From: Streptomyces sp. NBC_01231
GTDB lineage: Bacteria; Actinomycetota; Actinomycetes; Streptomycetales; Streptomycetaceae
Direction of reading: 5' to 3'
Assembly (NCBI GenBank): GCA_035999765.1
Contig: CP108521.1
Span: 1,302,001 to 1,366,000, forward strand
Length of the DNA stretch: 64,000 nucleotides
Shown here: piece after piece, positions 1-8,563 of the stretch
How the letters are laid out: each line of letters begins with the position of its first letter
How positions within the stretch are numbered: the stretch's first letter is position 1
Program-made: the position numbers and the translations under genes
Notes under the pieces: generated by a model
The model's database searches: none
What the model saw: the letters and a program-made list of their open reading frames with translations, nothing else
Told to the model about the DNA's origin: nothing

Positions 1-2
1 TC

Positions 3-434
3 CGCGACAACGTGGCCCTGTGGGACCCGTCGATCCCGGACGACGCGGTGGAGGACGCGTTGCGGGACGCGGCCCTGTACGACGTCGTCGTGCGGCGACC
101 GGGCGGCATCCACAGCAAGGTGGAGCAGGACGGGCGGAACTTCTCCGGCGGTCAGCGGCAACGCCTGGAGATCGCACGGGCGTTGGTGCGCCGGCCCAGC
201 ATCCTGGTGCTCGACGAGGTGACCAGCGCGCTGGACGCGGAGACCGAGCTGGTCGTGATGGACAACCTGCGCAAACGTGGCTGTGCCTGTGTGGTGATCG
301 CACACCGGCTCAGCACGGTGCGCGACAGCGACGAGATCGTCGTACTGCAGCACGGCACGATCGTGGAGCGTGGGCGGCACGAGGAGCTGGTGGCGCGCGG
401 TGGCGCGTACGCCGAGCTGGTCAGGGAGCGGTGA
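3..434 (+). CDS. NHLP-type peptide export ABC transporter, C-terminal ATPase end (5' partial)
   Basis: Only the last 143 residues are present; the gene starts left of the window. The visible part is the second half of an ABC nucleotide-binding domain: signature SGGQRQRLEIARAL, Walker B ILVLDEVTSALD and the H-loop in VVIAHRLST. Its stop lies 1 nt before the start of the next ABC gene, so the two are probably one operon. In NHLP (nitrile hydratase leader peptide) export loci, a C39 peptidase-ABC protein is encoded just before an NHLM-type ABC protein, which fits this arrangement. The peptidase domain itself is not visible, so the peptidase assignment is inferred from context. Confidence 0.8.
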   Translation, partial: RDNVALWDPSIPDDAVEDALRDAALYDVVVRRPGGIHSKVEQDGRNFSGGQRQRLEIARALVRRPSILVLDEVTSALDAETELVVMDNLRKRGCACVVIAHRLSTVRDSDEIVVLQHGTIVERGRHEELVARGGAYAELVRER

Positions 435-435
435 G

Positions 436-3252
436 ATGACGACCGCACACGAGCCGGACCTCGTTCTGGGCGCGCTCGGGTCCATGGGCGCGCCCCTCGA
501 CTGCACCGGCCTCAACCGTCTCGATCTGGAGGGGCCACAGGTGCTGTGGCTGGTCGCGGCCGGCGCCGTCGACCTGTTCGCGGTGGACGCCGACCAGCAG
601 GGCCACTGGCACCACCTGGGCCGCCTGGAGGCGGGCTCACTGCTGCTCGGCCCGGTGCCCGGGCCCCAGCACACCCTCGTGGCACGGCCGCTCAGGGACT
701 GTGTGGTGCGCCGGATCGGTCTGCGCGAGCTGCACCAGCCGGCGAACACCGAGACCTGGTCCTACGACGAGTACGGCAACCCCCAGTACGTACCGCCGAC
801 GACGAGCCCGCTGGAGTACGCCCTGGCGCTGGGCGTCGGCCGCAGCCTGTCGATCCTCTTCCAGGCGCCGATGGCCACCGAACGGGCCGCCGCGCTCACC
901 GACGACGACGTGTTCTGGATGCAGGTCCCGCCGGGCAGCGTGCAGTACGGCTCGCTGTACGGCGCCGAGGCGGCCGCCGACCTGCTGATGGACCCGGCGG
1001 TGTGGCAGAGCATGGTCGACCAGCAGTACCGGCTGCTGACCACGCTGGACCGCTGGATCGAGCAGCTGGAGCACACCCACGAGACCCGCACGGCGGCCGG
1101 GATCAAGGCCGGGGAGGCGGTCCGCGCCCAGGCCGACCGGACGCTGCTGGCGTCGATCGGCAAGCGGTCCTCGCAGCGCACGACGGCCGCCGACGCGGAC
1201 GCCAGTCACGCCGCCTGCAAGCTGGTCGCCCAGGCGGCCGGGATCACGCTCGCCGAGCCGGCGCAGTCCGGCACCGAGAGTGACCGCCTCGACCCGGTGG
1301 AACGGATCGCGATCGCCTCCCGCGTACGTACCAGGGCGGTACGCCTTGACGGTCGGTGGTGGCACGACAACGTCGGCCCGCTGGTGGGCCACCGGGCCCT
1401 GTCCGGTGCGCCGGTCGCGCTGCTGTGGCGGCGCGGCGGGTATGTGGCCGTCCATCCGGCGACCGGCCGGGAGACGCCGATCGAGAAGGCGAACGCGGAG
1501 GAGTTCGAGCCGCGTGCGGTGATGTTCTACCGTCCGCTGCCCGACCGGCCGCTGACGCCGCTCGGGCTGCTCCGCTTCAGCATGCGCGGCACGGGCGGCG
1601 ATCTGCGGAACCTCCTGATCAGCGGTCTGGTGACGGTCGCGATCGGCGCTCTGGTACCCATCGCGACCGGCAAGGTGCTCGGCGAGTACGTGCCGAAGGC
1701 GCAGACCGAGCTGATCGTGCAGGTCTGCCTCGCCGTGATGGTCAGCAGTGTGGTGGCGGCGGCCTTCATGCTGCTGGAGAACCTGACGATCCTCCGTCTG
1801 GAGGGCCGTATCGAGTCCACGCTGCAACCGGCGGTGTGGGACCGGCTGCTCCGGCTGCCGACGAAGTTCTTCACCCAGCGTTCCACGGGCGAGCTGGCGA
1901 GCGCCGCCATGGGCATCAGCGCGATGCGCAGGATGATGGCGGGCATCGGTCCGGTCCTCGCCCAGTCGGTGACCGTGGGCGCGATGAACCTCGGGCTGCT
2001 GTTCTGGTACAGCGCCTCGATGGCGCTGGCGGCCATCGGCATGCTCGTCGTCATCGCCGCGCTGTTCCTGGGGCTCGGGCTGTGGCAGGTGCGCTGGCAG
2101 CGGCGGCTGGTGGTGCTCGGCAACAAGCTGAACAACCAGGCCTTCCAGACGCTGCGCGGCCTGCCGAAACTCAGGGTCGCGGCGGCCGAGAACTACGCCT
2201 ACGCGGCCTGGGCCTCGGAGTTCGCGCGCAGCCGGGAACTCCAGCAGAAGGTGGGGCGCATCAAGAACCTCACCACGGTGATGGGCGCGGTGTACCTGCC
2301 GCTGTGCACCCTGCTGATGTTCATGCTGCTGGCGGGCCCGGCGCGCGGAGTGATGTCGGCGTCCGCGTTCCTCACCTTCAACACGTCGGTGACGATGCTG
2401 CTGACGGCCGTGACCCAGCTGACCGGCTCCTTCGTCTCGGCGGTGGCCGCGCTGCCGCTGTTCGAGGAGATCAAGCCCGTCCTGGAGGCCACGCCCGAGG
2501 TGCGTAAGGCAAGCACCCGGCCCGGCACGCTCTCGGGGGGCATCGAGGCCCGCCGGCTGTCCTTCCGCTACTCGGACGACGGTCCGCTGGTGCTGGACGA
2601 CGTCTCGTTCGACATCCGGCCCGGTGAGTTCGTGGCGGTCGTCGGCCCGAGCGGCTGCGGCAAGTCGACCCTGCTCAGGTTGCTGATCGGCTTCGACCCG
2701 CCGGTCTCGGGCAGTGTGCTGTACGACGGTCAGGACCTGGCCGCGCTCGACCAGTCCGCCGTACGCCGGCAGTGCGGGGTGGTGCTCCAGCACGCGCAGC
2801 CGTTCACCGGGTCGATCCTGGACGTCATCTGCGGCACCGAGCCGTACACGCCGGAGGAGGCGCTGGCGGCGGCCGAGATGGCGGGGCTCGCCGAGGACAT
2901 CAAGCGGATGCCGATGGGCCTGCACACGATCGTCTCGGGCAGCGGGGCGATCTCCGGCGGCCAGCGGCAACGCCTCATGATCGCCCAGGCGTTGATCCGC
3001 CGCCCGCGCATCCTCTTCTTCGACGAGGCGACCAGCGCACTCGACAACGAGACCCAGCGCACGGTCATCGAGAGCACCAAGGCCCTCAACGCCACCCGCG
3101 TCGTCATCGCGCACCGCCTGTCGACCGTCATGGACGCCGACCGCGTGATCGTGATGGAGGACGGCAAGGTCGCCCAGCAGGGCCCGCCCGCCCAGCTGCT
3201 CGCGGACACCGGCGGCCGACTGCACGAGCTGGTGCGACGCCAGATGGCGTGA
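436..3252 (+). CDS. NHLM/NHLP bacteriocin-type ABC transporter, fused permease and ATPase
   Basis: A 938-residue exporter half. The N-terminal 380 or so residues are soluble and lack a C39 peptidase, as in NHLM-type proteins. A six-helix ABC membrane domain follows at roughly residues 395-680, then a nucleotide-binding domain with Walker A GPSGCGKST near residue 737, signature SGGQRQR and Walker B ILFFDEATSALD. It probably exports a leader-processed ribosomal peptide natural product together with the preceding protein. ATG 436 is chosen because it follows the upstream stop by 1 nt; a longer reading from 370 would overlap that gene. No precursor-peptide or modification gene lies downstream, so any partners should be left of the window. 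Confidence 0.88.
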   Translation: MTTAHEPDLVLGALGSMGAPLDCTGLNRLDLEGPQVLWLVAAGAVDLFAVDADQQGHWHHLGRLEAGSLLLGPVPGPQHTLVARPLRDCVVRRIGLRELHQPANTETWSYDEYGNPQYVPPTTSPLEYALALGVGRSLSILFQAPMATERAAALTDDDVFWMQVPPGSVQYGSLYGAEAAADLLMDPAVWQSMVDQQYRLLTTLDRWIEQLEHTHETRTAAGIKAGEAVRAQADRTLLASIGKRSSQRTTAADADASHAACKLVAQAAGITLAEPAQSGTESDRLDPVERIAIASRVRTRAVRLDGRWWHDNVGPLVGHRALSGAPVALLWRRGGYVAVHPATGRETPIEKANAEEFEPRAVMFYRPLPDRPLTPLGLLRFSMRGTGGDLRNLLISGLVTVAIGALVPIATGKVLGEYVPKAQTELIVQVCLAVMVSSVVAAAFMLLENLTILRLEGRIESTLQPAVWDRLLRLPTKFFTQRSTGELASAAMGISAMRRMMAGIGPVLAQSVTVGAMNLGLLFWYSASMALAAIGMLVVIAALFLGLGLWQVRWQRRLVVLGNKLNNQAFQTLRGLPKLRVAAAENYAYAAWASEFARSRELQQKVGRIKNLTTVMGAVYLPLCTLLMFMLLAGPARGVMSASAFLTFNTSVTMLLTAVTQLTGSFVSAVAALPLFEEIKPVLEATPEVRKASTRPGTLSGGIEARRLSFRYSDDGPLVLDDVSFDIRPGEFVAVVGPSGCGKSTLLRLLIGFDPPVSGSVLYDGQDLAALDQSAVRRQCGVVLQHAQPFTGSILDVICGTEPYTPEEALAAAEMAGLAEDIKRMPMGLHTIVSGSGAISGGQRQRLMIAQALIRRPRILFFDEATSALDNETQRTVIESTKALNATRVVIAHRLSTVMDADRVIVMEDGKVAQQGPPAQLLADTGGRLHELVRRQMA

Positions 3253-3484
3253 GGGGCCGGGCGTCGGGACCGGGGCCCGGGCGACGGAGGCCGGGACCGG
3301 GGCGGCGGACTTCTCACCGCGGGCCCTGGTGCCCAGGACATGGCTGAAACCTCCCCATCCAGCGAAACGTTGCCGTTTCGCTGGATGTACTCTAACCTCG
3401 AGGCGTACGAAACCGTTTCGTTTACGTGCCCTTTGCCTTTGAACTACCTCCCCCTGAACTACGTCCCCGGAGTGGGTTTCACCG
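3253..3484. promoter_or_regulatory. MFS promoter region with two palindromic operator candidates
   Basis: Two dyads share a CGAAAC/GTTTCG core. The first has perfect 14-bp arms at 3356-3369 and 3374-3387 around a TTGC spacer. The second has 7-bp arms ACGAAAC and GTTTCGT at 3407-3413 and 3415-3421 around one base. Their centres lie about 42 bp apart, just upstream of the efflux pump. This is the pattern of a TetR-family repressor site, but no TetR gene adjoins it, so the regulator would be encoded elsewhere. No clear -10/-35 pair was assigned. Confidence 0.6.
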
Positions 3485-4987
3485 ATGTCACAGAAGACCC
3501 TGCCCGAGAGTGGCCGGGAGGGCGCCGTGACGGCGCCGGACGCCGCCTCGTCGAAGAAGTGGTGGATCCTCGCGGTCGTCGCCCTGGCCCAGCTGATGGT
3601 GGTCCTGGACGCCACCATCGTGAACATCGCGCTGCCGTCCGCGCAGGCCGACCTCGGGTTCTCCGACGGGAACCGGCAGTGGATCGTCACCGCCTACGCG
3701 CTGGCGTTCGCCTCCCTGCTGCTGCTCGGCGGACGCATAGCCGACCTCTTCGGCCGCAAGTCGGCCTTCCTCATCGGGATCGTCGGCTTCGCGGCCGTCT
3801 CCGCGCTCGGCGGCGCGGCGGCCAACTTCGAGATGCTGGTCACGGCTCGCGCCCTGCAGGGTGCCTTCGGCGCGCTTCTCGCACCCGCCGCGCTGTCCCT
3901 GCTGAACACGACGTTCACCGACGCCCGCGAACGCGCCAAGGCGTTCAGCGTGTACGGCGCCATCGCCGGCGCGGGCGGCGCGGTGGGTCTGCTGCTCGGC
4001 GGCATCCTGACCGACGCCCTCGACTGGCGCTGGACGCTGTACGTCAACGTCGTCATCGCCGTCGTCGCCTTCGCGGGCGGCTGGGTTCTGCTGGCCAACA
4101 AGCGCGACGCCTCGAACTCCAAGCTGGACGTGCCGGGCACCATTCTGGTCGCCGCCGGTCTGTTCTCCCTGGTCTACGGCTTCTCCAACGCGGAGACGCA
4201 CGACTGGGGCTCCCCCGCGACCTGGGGCTTCCTGATCGCCGGCGGTGCGCTGCTGGCCGCGTTCACCTGGTGGCAGACCCGCGCCGCGCACCCGCTGCTG
4301 CCGCTGCGCATCCTGCTGGACCGCAACCGCGCGGCCTCCTTCTTCGCCGTGCTGATCTCCGGCGCGGGCATGTTCGGCGTGTTCCTCTTCCTCACCTACT
4401 ACCTCCAGCTGAACCTGGGCTTCAGCCCGACCAAGACGGGCGTGGCGTTCCTGCCGATGGTCGCCGCGCTGATGGTGGCCGCACAGCTCGGTACCACGAT
4501 GCTGGTGCCGCGGATGGGGCCGAAGGCGGTCATCCCGCTGGGCTTCGCGATCGCCGGCGTCGGCATGGCCTGGCTGACCGGGATCGGCGTCGGCTCGTCG
4601 TACACGAGCTCGGTGCTGCCGCAGCTCATCGTGACCGGCATCGGTCTCGGCCTGGTGATGCCGCCGGCCATGCAGATGGCCACCGGCGGAGTGGAGGCCC
4701 AGGACGCGGGCGTCGCCTCCGCCACGGTCAACGCCATGCAGCAGGTGGGCGGTTCGATCGGAACGGCGCTGCTGAACACGCTGGCCGCGAGCGCCGCCAC
4801 CGACTACCTGACCGGGAAGAACGCGACCGACAAACTGGTCCGGGCGCAGGCGACGATCGAGAGCTACACCACCGCCTTCTGGTGGTCGGCGGGCTTCTTC
4901 GCCGCGGGTGCGCTCATCGCGCTCCTGCTCTACCGGCGCGGGGTGCAGCAACAGGACGCGGACGCCGCGCCGGTCGTCCACATGTGA
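3485..4987 (+). CDS. MFS transporter, DHA2 (EmrB/QacA-like) drug efflux family
   Basis: A 500-residue inner-membrane protein with a hydrophobic pattern consistent with 14 segments. Near the start it carries LDATIVNIALP, the DHA2 motif in helix 1, and motif A GGRIADLFGRKSAF in the loop between helices 2 and 3. Such proteins expel hydrophobic drugs or natural products by proton antiport. The start ATG follows the AT-richer promoter stretch with the two palindromes, so expression is probably repressed until an inducer is present. A strong hairpin follows the gene. The substrate cannot be told from sequence. Confidence 0.9.
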   Translation: MSQKTLPESGREGAVTAPDAASSKKWWILAVVALAQLMVVLDATIVNIALPSAQADLGFSDGNRQWIVTAYALAFASLLLLGGRIADLFGRKSAFLIGIVGFAAVSALGGAAANFEMLVTARALQGAFGALLAPAALSLLNTTFTDARERAKAFSVYGAIAGAGGAVGLLLGGILTDALDWRWTLYVNVVIAVVAFAGGWVLLANKRDASNSKLDVPGTILVAAGLFSLVYGFSNAETHDWGSPATWGFLIAGGALLAAFTWWQTRAAHPLLPLRILLDRNRAASFFAVLISGAGMFGVFLFLTYYLQLNLGFSPTKTGVAFLPMVAALMVAAQLGTTMLVPRMGPKAVIPLGFAIAGVGMAWLTGIGVGSSYTSSVLPQLIVTGIGLGLVMPPAMQMATGGVEAQDAGVASATVNAMQQVGGSIGTALLNTLAASAATDYLTGKNATDKLVRAQATIESYTTAFWWSAGFFAAGALIALLLYRRGVQQQDADAAPVVHM

Positions 4988-5014
4988 CCCTGACCTCCCG
5001 AGCCGTCAGGTCCG

Positions 5015-5048
5015 AGGGGCCGCCGTCCGCAGCAAGACGGCGGCCCCT
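5015..5048 (+). terminator. Hairpin terminator after MFS gene
   Basis: Perfect 13-bp inverted repeat with arms at 5015-5027 and 5036-5048 and an 8-nt loop, 28 nt after the MFS stop. It has no T-tract, which is usual for Streptomyces terminators. Confidence 0.7.
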
Positions 5049-5185
5049 GCGCACGCCCCCGTCCGGCCCGGTCGTTCGCACCCCGTGCCGCCCAACCGGA
5101 CGGCGGGGCCGGGCCGTTGGCCGGGACCCGGCCCGCGGGGCGGTCCTCCGCGTTGGACCACCGGCCAAGTGGGTACCCACCGGCC

Positions 5186-6190
5186 ATGCGAATCAGCGTG
5201 GTGGACGTGGGATCGAACACGGTCAGACTTGCGGTCGCGGACGCGGAGGACGGGGTTCCGCTGCCGGTCCACACCGCCAAGTGGCGCCTGCGGCTGTCCG
5301 ATCAGGTGAAGCCCGGGTGCCCGGTGCCGGACGAGGCCGTAGAGCGGCTGGTGGACGCCGTGGCCGAGGCGAGCCGGACCGCGACCAGGTGGGGTGCGGC
5401 GGGTCCGCTCGCCTTCGCGACCGCGGTGGTGCGCAACGCCCCGAACCGCCAGGAGGTGCTGCGGACCGTCCGGGCGCGGACCGGGGTCGAACTGTGCACC
5501 CTGCCGGGTGAGGTGGAGGCGGAGCTCACCTTCCTCGGCGCACGCCGTTGGATGGGCTGGCGGTCCGGGCCGCTCGCCCTGATGGACATCGGCGGCGGCT
5601 CGCTCGAAGTGGCCTTCGGCCGCGGTCGGGTGCCGGACTTCGTGGCCTCGCTGCCGCTCGGCGCGGGCCGGCTCACCCACGAGTTCTTCGACGGCCAGGA
5701 CCCTCCGCTCCCGGAGCAGGTCCGGGCGTTGCGCCGCAAGGTCCGCCACGAGCTGCGGGACGCGGCGGCGCGGATCCGCTGGGAGGGACCGCACACGGCG
5801 GTGGCCACCTCGCGCACCTTCCAGCAACTGGGCCGCCTGTGCGGGGCACCGCCGGGGCGGCACGGCCCGTTCGTGGAACGGCGGTTACAACGTGAGGACC
5901 TGCGGGACGCGGCCGTCCGTCTCGCCGTCCTGCCCGCCGCCGACCGCGCTCTGCTGCCCGGCATCTCCGCGCCGCGCGCCGCGCAGAGTCTGGCCGGCGC
6001 GGTGGTCGGGCACACCGCGATGAAGCTGACCGGGATCAGGTCGCTCACGCTCTGCCCGTGGGCGATCCGTGAGGGGGTGCTGCTGCGGCACATCGAGGAC
6101 GGCCCGTCCTGGTGGGCGGAGATCATCCGCCTCAACGAAGCGATTCCACCGGACCCGGTACCACTGCGCATCGCGACCGCCACGAGCTGA
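5186..6190 (+). CDS. Ppx/GppA family phosphatase (exopolyphosphatase-like), TTA-containing
   Basis: A 334-residue ASKHA-fold enzyme. The N-terminal phosphate-1 motif reads VVDVGSNTVRL and the second ATP/polyphosphate loop reads MDIGGGSLEVAFG near residues 131-145. The family hydrolyses polyphosphate or pppGpp; which of these applies cannot be told. At 334 residues it is the short actinobacterial form with only the two actin-like domains. ATG 5186 opens the conserved MRISVVDVGSNT sequence. Codon 234 (5885-5887) is TTA in frame, the rare leucine codon read by the bldA tRNA in Streptomyces, so translation may be developmentally limited. It is followed closely by a small acidic protein gene. Confidence 0.88.
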   Translation: MRISVVDVGSNTVRLAVADAEDGVPLPVHTAKWRLRLSDQVKPGCPVPDEAVERLVDAVAEASRTATRWGAAGPLAFATAVVRNAPNRQEVLRTVRARTGVELCTLPGEVEAELTFLGARRWMGWRSGPLALMDIGGGSLEVAFGRGRVPDFVASLPLGAGRLTHEFFDGQDPPLPEQVRALRRKVRHELRDAAARIRWEGPHTAVATSRTFQQLGRLCGAPPGRHGPFVERRLQREDLRDAAVRLAVLPAADRALLPGISAPRAAQSLAGAVVGHTAMKLTGIRSLTLCPWAIREGVLLRHIEDGPSWWAEIIRLNEAIPPDPVPLRIATATS

Positions 6191-6222
6191 ACCCGACAAG
6201 AGAGAAGAGAAGGGAGCCGACC

Positions 6223-6408
6223 ATGGCCGACACCGGGAAGAACGACCGGAACGAGCCGCCCGAGACCGCTCTCGAAGAGGTCCTGCGTGAGATCGAGGAC
6301 GCCGAGACCCGCACCCGGGACTCCGACGAGCGGCGCCCGCAGCGGGGCGAGGCCGGCGAGGCCATCACCACGAACACCCGAGCCCAGGAGGAGTCCAAGG
6401 GCGACTGA
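6223..6408 (+). CDS. Small charged hypothetical protein
   Basis: A 61-residue, highly charged protein with no hydrophobic segment, rich in Glu, Arg and Asp and probably disordered. ATG 6223 is preceded by a clear AGGGAG ribosome binding site. It starts 32 nt after the ppx stop and may be co-transcribed. The EEVLREIEDAETR stretch could form a short helix. No function is recognised. Confidence 0.7.
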   Translation: MADTGKNDRNEPPETALEEVLREIEDAETRTRDSDERRPQRGEAGEAITTNTRAQEESKGD

Positions 6409-6525
6409 CCTGCTCGAACGGCGCACCCACGGGTCGTTCCGGAGGGCGCGCCGGCCGGGAACGGGCCGTGGGGTCGCCGGGCCACTCGGACGGGTGGCCC
6501 GCCGACCGCGGGGTACCCGGCGCGC

Positions 6526-7539
6526 ATGCCGCACGAGACCCAGGAGCCACTTCTGCCGACCGCGCGCGGGCCGGTCTCGGCAGCCGTCACGGAGTACCTG
6601 CGGGGCGCCGGACCGCTGCCGCGCCCCGAGGACATCGCGGACGCGCCGGTCTACGGCGATGACCTCCAGCTCGCCCTCTACCTCTGCTACGAGCTGCACT
6701 ACCGCGGCTTCGCGGGCGTCGCCCCGGAGTGCGAGTGGGACCCGGAGGTGCTGCGCACCCGGGCCACGCTGGAACACCGTTTCCTGACCGCGCTGCGTGC
6801 GGACACCCCCGTCCACGACAGCGTCGAGGACGCGCTCGCGGGGATCCTGGTCGAGCCCGTCGACGGCACGGGCGTCTCCCACCATCTGCGTGACCGGGGC
6901 GAACTGTGGCAGGTGCGCGAGTACGCAGCCCAGCGCTCCCTCTACCACCTCAAGGAGGCGGACCCGCACGCCTGGGTGCTGCCGAGGCTGTGGGGCCGCG
7001 CCAAGGCGGGGATGGCGGCGGTGGAGTTCGACGAGTTCGGCGGGGGCCGCCCGGATCGCGTGCACGCCCGCCTGTACGCCGACCTGATGACGGACCTGGG
7101 CCTGGACCCTACGTACGGCCGCTACCTGGACGCGGCCTCGGCCGAGCTGCTGGCCACGGTGAACCTGATGTCCCTGTTCGGGCTGCACCGCTCGCTCCGG
7201 GGCGCCCTGGTGGGCCACTTCGCGGCGGTCGAGATCACCTCCTCCCCCGGTTCCCGCCGACTGGCCGAGGCGATGCGGCGCACCGGTGCCGGAGCCGCCG
7301 CCGAGTTCTTCTACGACGAGCACGTCGAGGCCGACGCGGTCCACGAGCAGGTCGTACGCCATGAGGTCATCGGCGGTCTGCTGGAGGAGGAGCCGCATCT
7401 CGCGCCCGATGTCGCCTTCGGCATCGATGCCACCGGACATGTCGAGGACCGTTTCGCCGCGCGTCTGCTCGCCGACTGGAACGCGGGCCGGTCCTCGCTG
7501 CGCACGCCCCTGACTTCCACAATGTCAGGTATCTCCTGA
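6526..7539 (+). CDS. Iron-containing redox enzyme family protein (haem-oxygenase-like fold)
   Basis: A 337-residue soluble protein of the family annotated as iron-containing redox enzyme. The central ELHYRGFAGV, a later EFGGGR stretch and the C-terminal EHVEADAVHEQVVRHEV segment supply the Glu/His residues expected of a haem-oxygenase-like diiron site. Members of this fold include oxidases and N-oxygenases, but the substrate here is unknown. The gene is followed within 23 nt by a methyltransferase and then by a CDGSH protein on the same strand, which suggests a small operon. The ribosome binding site before ATG 6526 is weak. The family is fairly sure; the reaction is not. Confidence 0.8.
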   Translation: MPHETQEPLLPTARGPVSAAVTEYLRGAGPLPRPEDIADAPVYGDDLQLALYLCYELHYRGFAGVAPECEWDPEVLRTRATLEHRFLTALRADTPVHDSVEDALAGILVEPVDGTGVSHHLRDRGELWQVREYAAQRSLYHLKEADPHAWVLPRLWGRAKAGMAAVEFDEFGGGRPDRVHARLYADLMTDLGLDPTYGRYLDAASAELLATVNLMSLFGLHRSLRGALVGHFAAVEITSSPGSRRLAEAMRRTGAGAAAEFFYDEHVEADAVHEQVVRHEVIGGLLEEEPHLAPDVAFGIDATGHVEDRFAARLLADWNAGRSSLRTPLTSTMSGIS

Positions 7540-7562
7540 ATGTCCTGGGGTACTCGGGGGCC

Positions 7563-8228
7563 GTGAATCCACTGGTGCTTCCACTGGCCCTCCCAGGTGT
7601 GTACATCCCTCAGGAGGACACCGCCCTGCTGACCGGGGCCCTGTCCGAGGAGCAGATCGCGCCGGGCGCGGACGTGCTCGACGTGGGCACCGGGAGCGGG
7701 GCGCTGGCCATCGAGGCCGCCCGCCGTGGGGCCCGGGTGACCGCGGTGGACGTGTCCAGGCGCGCGGTGTACACCGCGCGCCTCAACGCCCGGGTGGCGG
7801 GGGTGCCGGTCCGTGTCCGGCGCGGGAACCTCTTCGCCCCGGTGCGGGACGGGTCCTTCGACCTCATCCTCACCAACCCGCCGTACGTGCCCGCGCCCAC
7901 GAGCCTGCGGCCGCCCCGCGGCCGGGCCAGGGCCTGGGACGCGGGGCACGACGGGCGGGTCGTCCTGGACCGGATCTGCCGGGAGGCACCCACGCTGCTC
8001 AGGCCCGGCGGGGTCCTGCTGATGGTGCATTCAGGGCTCAGCGACCCCGGCCGGACGCTCGATCACCTGCGGACCACCGGACTGAAGGCCTCCGTGATCC
8101 GACGCAGCCGGATCTCGTTCGGTCCGGTGCTGCGGGGGCGGGAGAACTGGCTGCGGGGGCGCGGGCTGCTGTCCCCCGCCGACAAGCAGGAAGAGCTGGT
8201 GGTCGTCCGTGCCGAACTCCCCGTCTGA
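7563..8228 (+). CDS. HemK-like N5-glutamine/class I SAM-dependent methyltransferase
   Basis: A 221-residue Rossmann methyltransferase. It has the SAM-binding motif VLDVGTGSGALAIEAA near residue 38, an acidic loop after beta-2 (AVDVS), and the NPPY motif in LTNPPYVPAP typical of N5-glutamine and adenine-N6 methyltransferases. It lacks the N-terminal helical domain of PrmC and so resembles the short HemK2/Mtq2 type. GTG start, 23 nt after the diiron-type gene; its last codons overlap the CDGSH gene. The target may be a protein glutamine or a small molecule. Confidence 0.82.
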   Translation: MNPLVLPLALPGVYIPQEDTALLTGALSEEQIAPGADVLDVGTGSGALAIEAARRGARVTAVDVSRRAVYTARLNARVAGVPVRVRRGNLFAPVRDGSFDLILTNPPYVPAPTSLRPPRGRARAWDAGHDGRVVLDRICREAPTLLRPGGVLLMVHSGLSDPGRTLDHLRTTGLKASVIRRSRISFGPVLRGRENWLRGRGLLSPADKQEELVVVRAELPV

Positions 8229-8406
8229 CCCGCCCCGCAGGATCTCCATGCGGCGCCGGGGGCCGCTGTTGGTGGACGGCCCCGTGGAAGTGGAACTGGA
8301 GGACGGCACCACGGTGTCCTCGGACCGGTTCCGCGTGGCCCTGTGCACCTGCCGCCGCAGCCGCCGCTACCCCTGGTGCGACACCAGCCACCGCGACCGG
8401 GCCTGA
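8209..8406 (+). CDS. CDGSH iron-sulfur domain protein
   Basis: A 65-residue protein whose C-terminus carries the CDGSH cluster motif CTCRRSRRYPWCDTSH: three cysteines and one histidine in the spacing that binds a [2Fe-2S] cluster. The first 20 nt overlap the methyltransferase gene, so translation is probably coupled. ATG 8248, with an AGGA 5 nt upstream, is an alternative start giving 52 residues, but the longer form retains the N-terminal strand usual in the family. It may donate electrons or sense redox state for the upstream iron enzyme. Confidence 0.85.
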   Translation: MPNSPSDPPRRISMRRRGPLLVDGPVEVELEDGTTVSSDRFRVALCTCRRSRRYPWCDTSHRDRA

Positions 8407-8433
8407 ACACGACCAGGCCTGAATCCGGAAACG

Positions 8434-8470
8434 GGGGTCGGCGGACGGCCCCACTCCGTCCGCCGACCCC
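8434..8470. terminator. Bidirectional hairpin between CDGSH and SSI genes
   Basis: Perfect 15-bp inverted repeat, arms 8434-8448 and 8456-8470 with a 7-nt loop, between two convergent genes. Confidence 0.8.
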
Positions 8471-8563
8471 GGTTGCGGGACCACGGGTCTTCGTGCCGAG
8501 GGCCGACACTCCCCAACTGGCAAGCCCTCGGGAGGATCACGAGGACCGCGTGATCCCGGTCTG

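Noticed and set aside
637..3690. A 1017-codon open frame on the minus strand across the ABC transporter
   Set aside because: It is antisense to a well-supported transporter gene, has no domain similarity, is full of Arg/Gly/Pro/Gln low-complexity sequence and reflects high-GC codon bias.
3340..5511. Plus-strand frame starting MAETSPSSETLPF before the MFS gene
   Set aside because: It reads through the promoter palindromes and continues out of frame through the MFS gene; no binding site or domain.
5302..7440. A 712-codon minus-strand frame across ppx and the diiron-type gene
   Set aside because: Antisense to three supported genes, with no recognisable domain.
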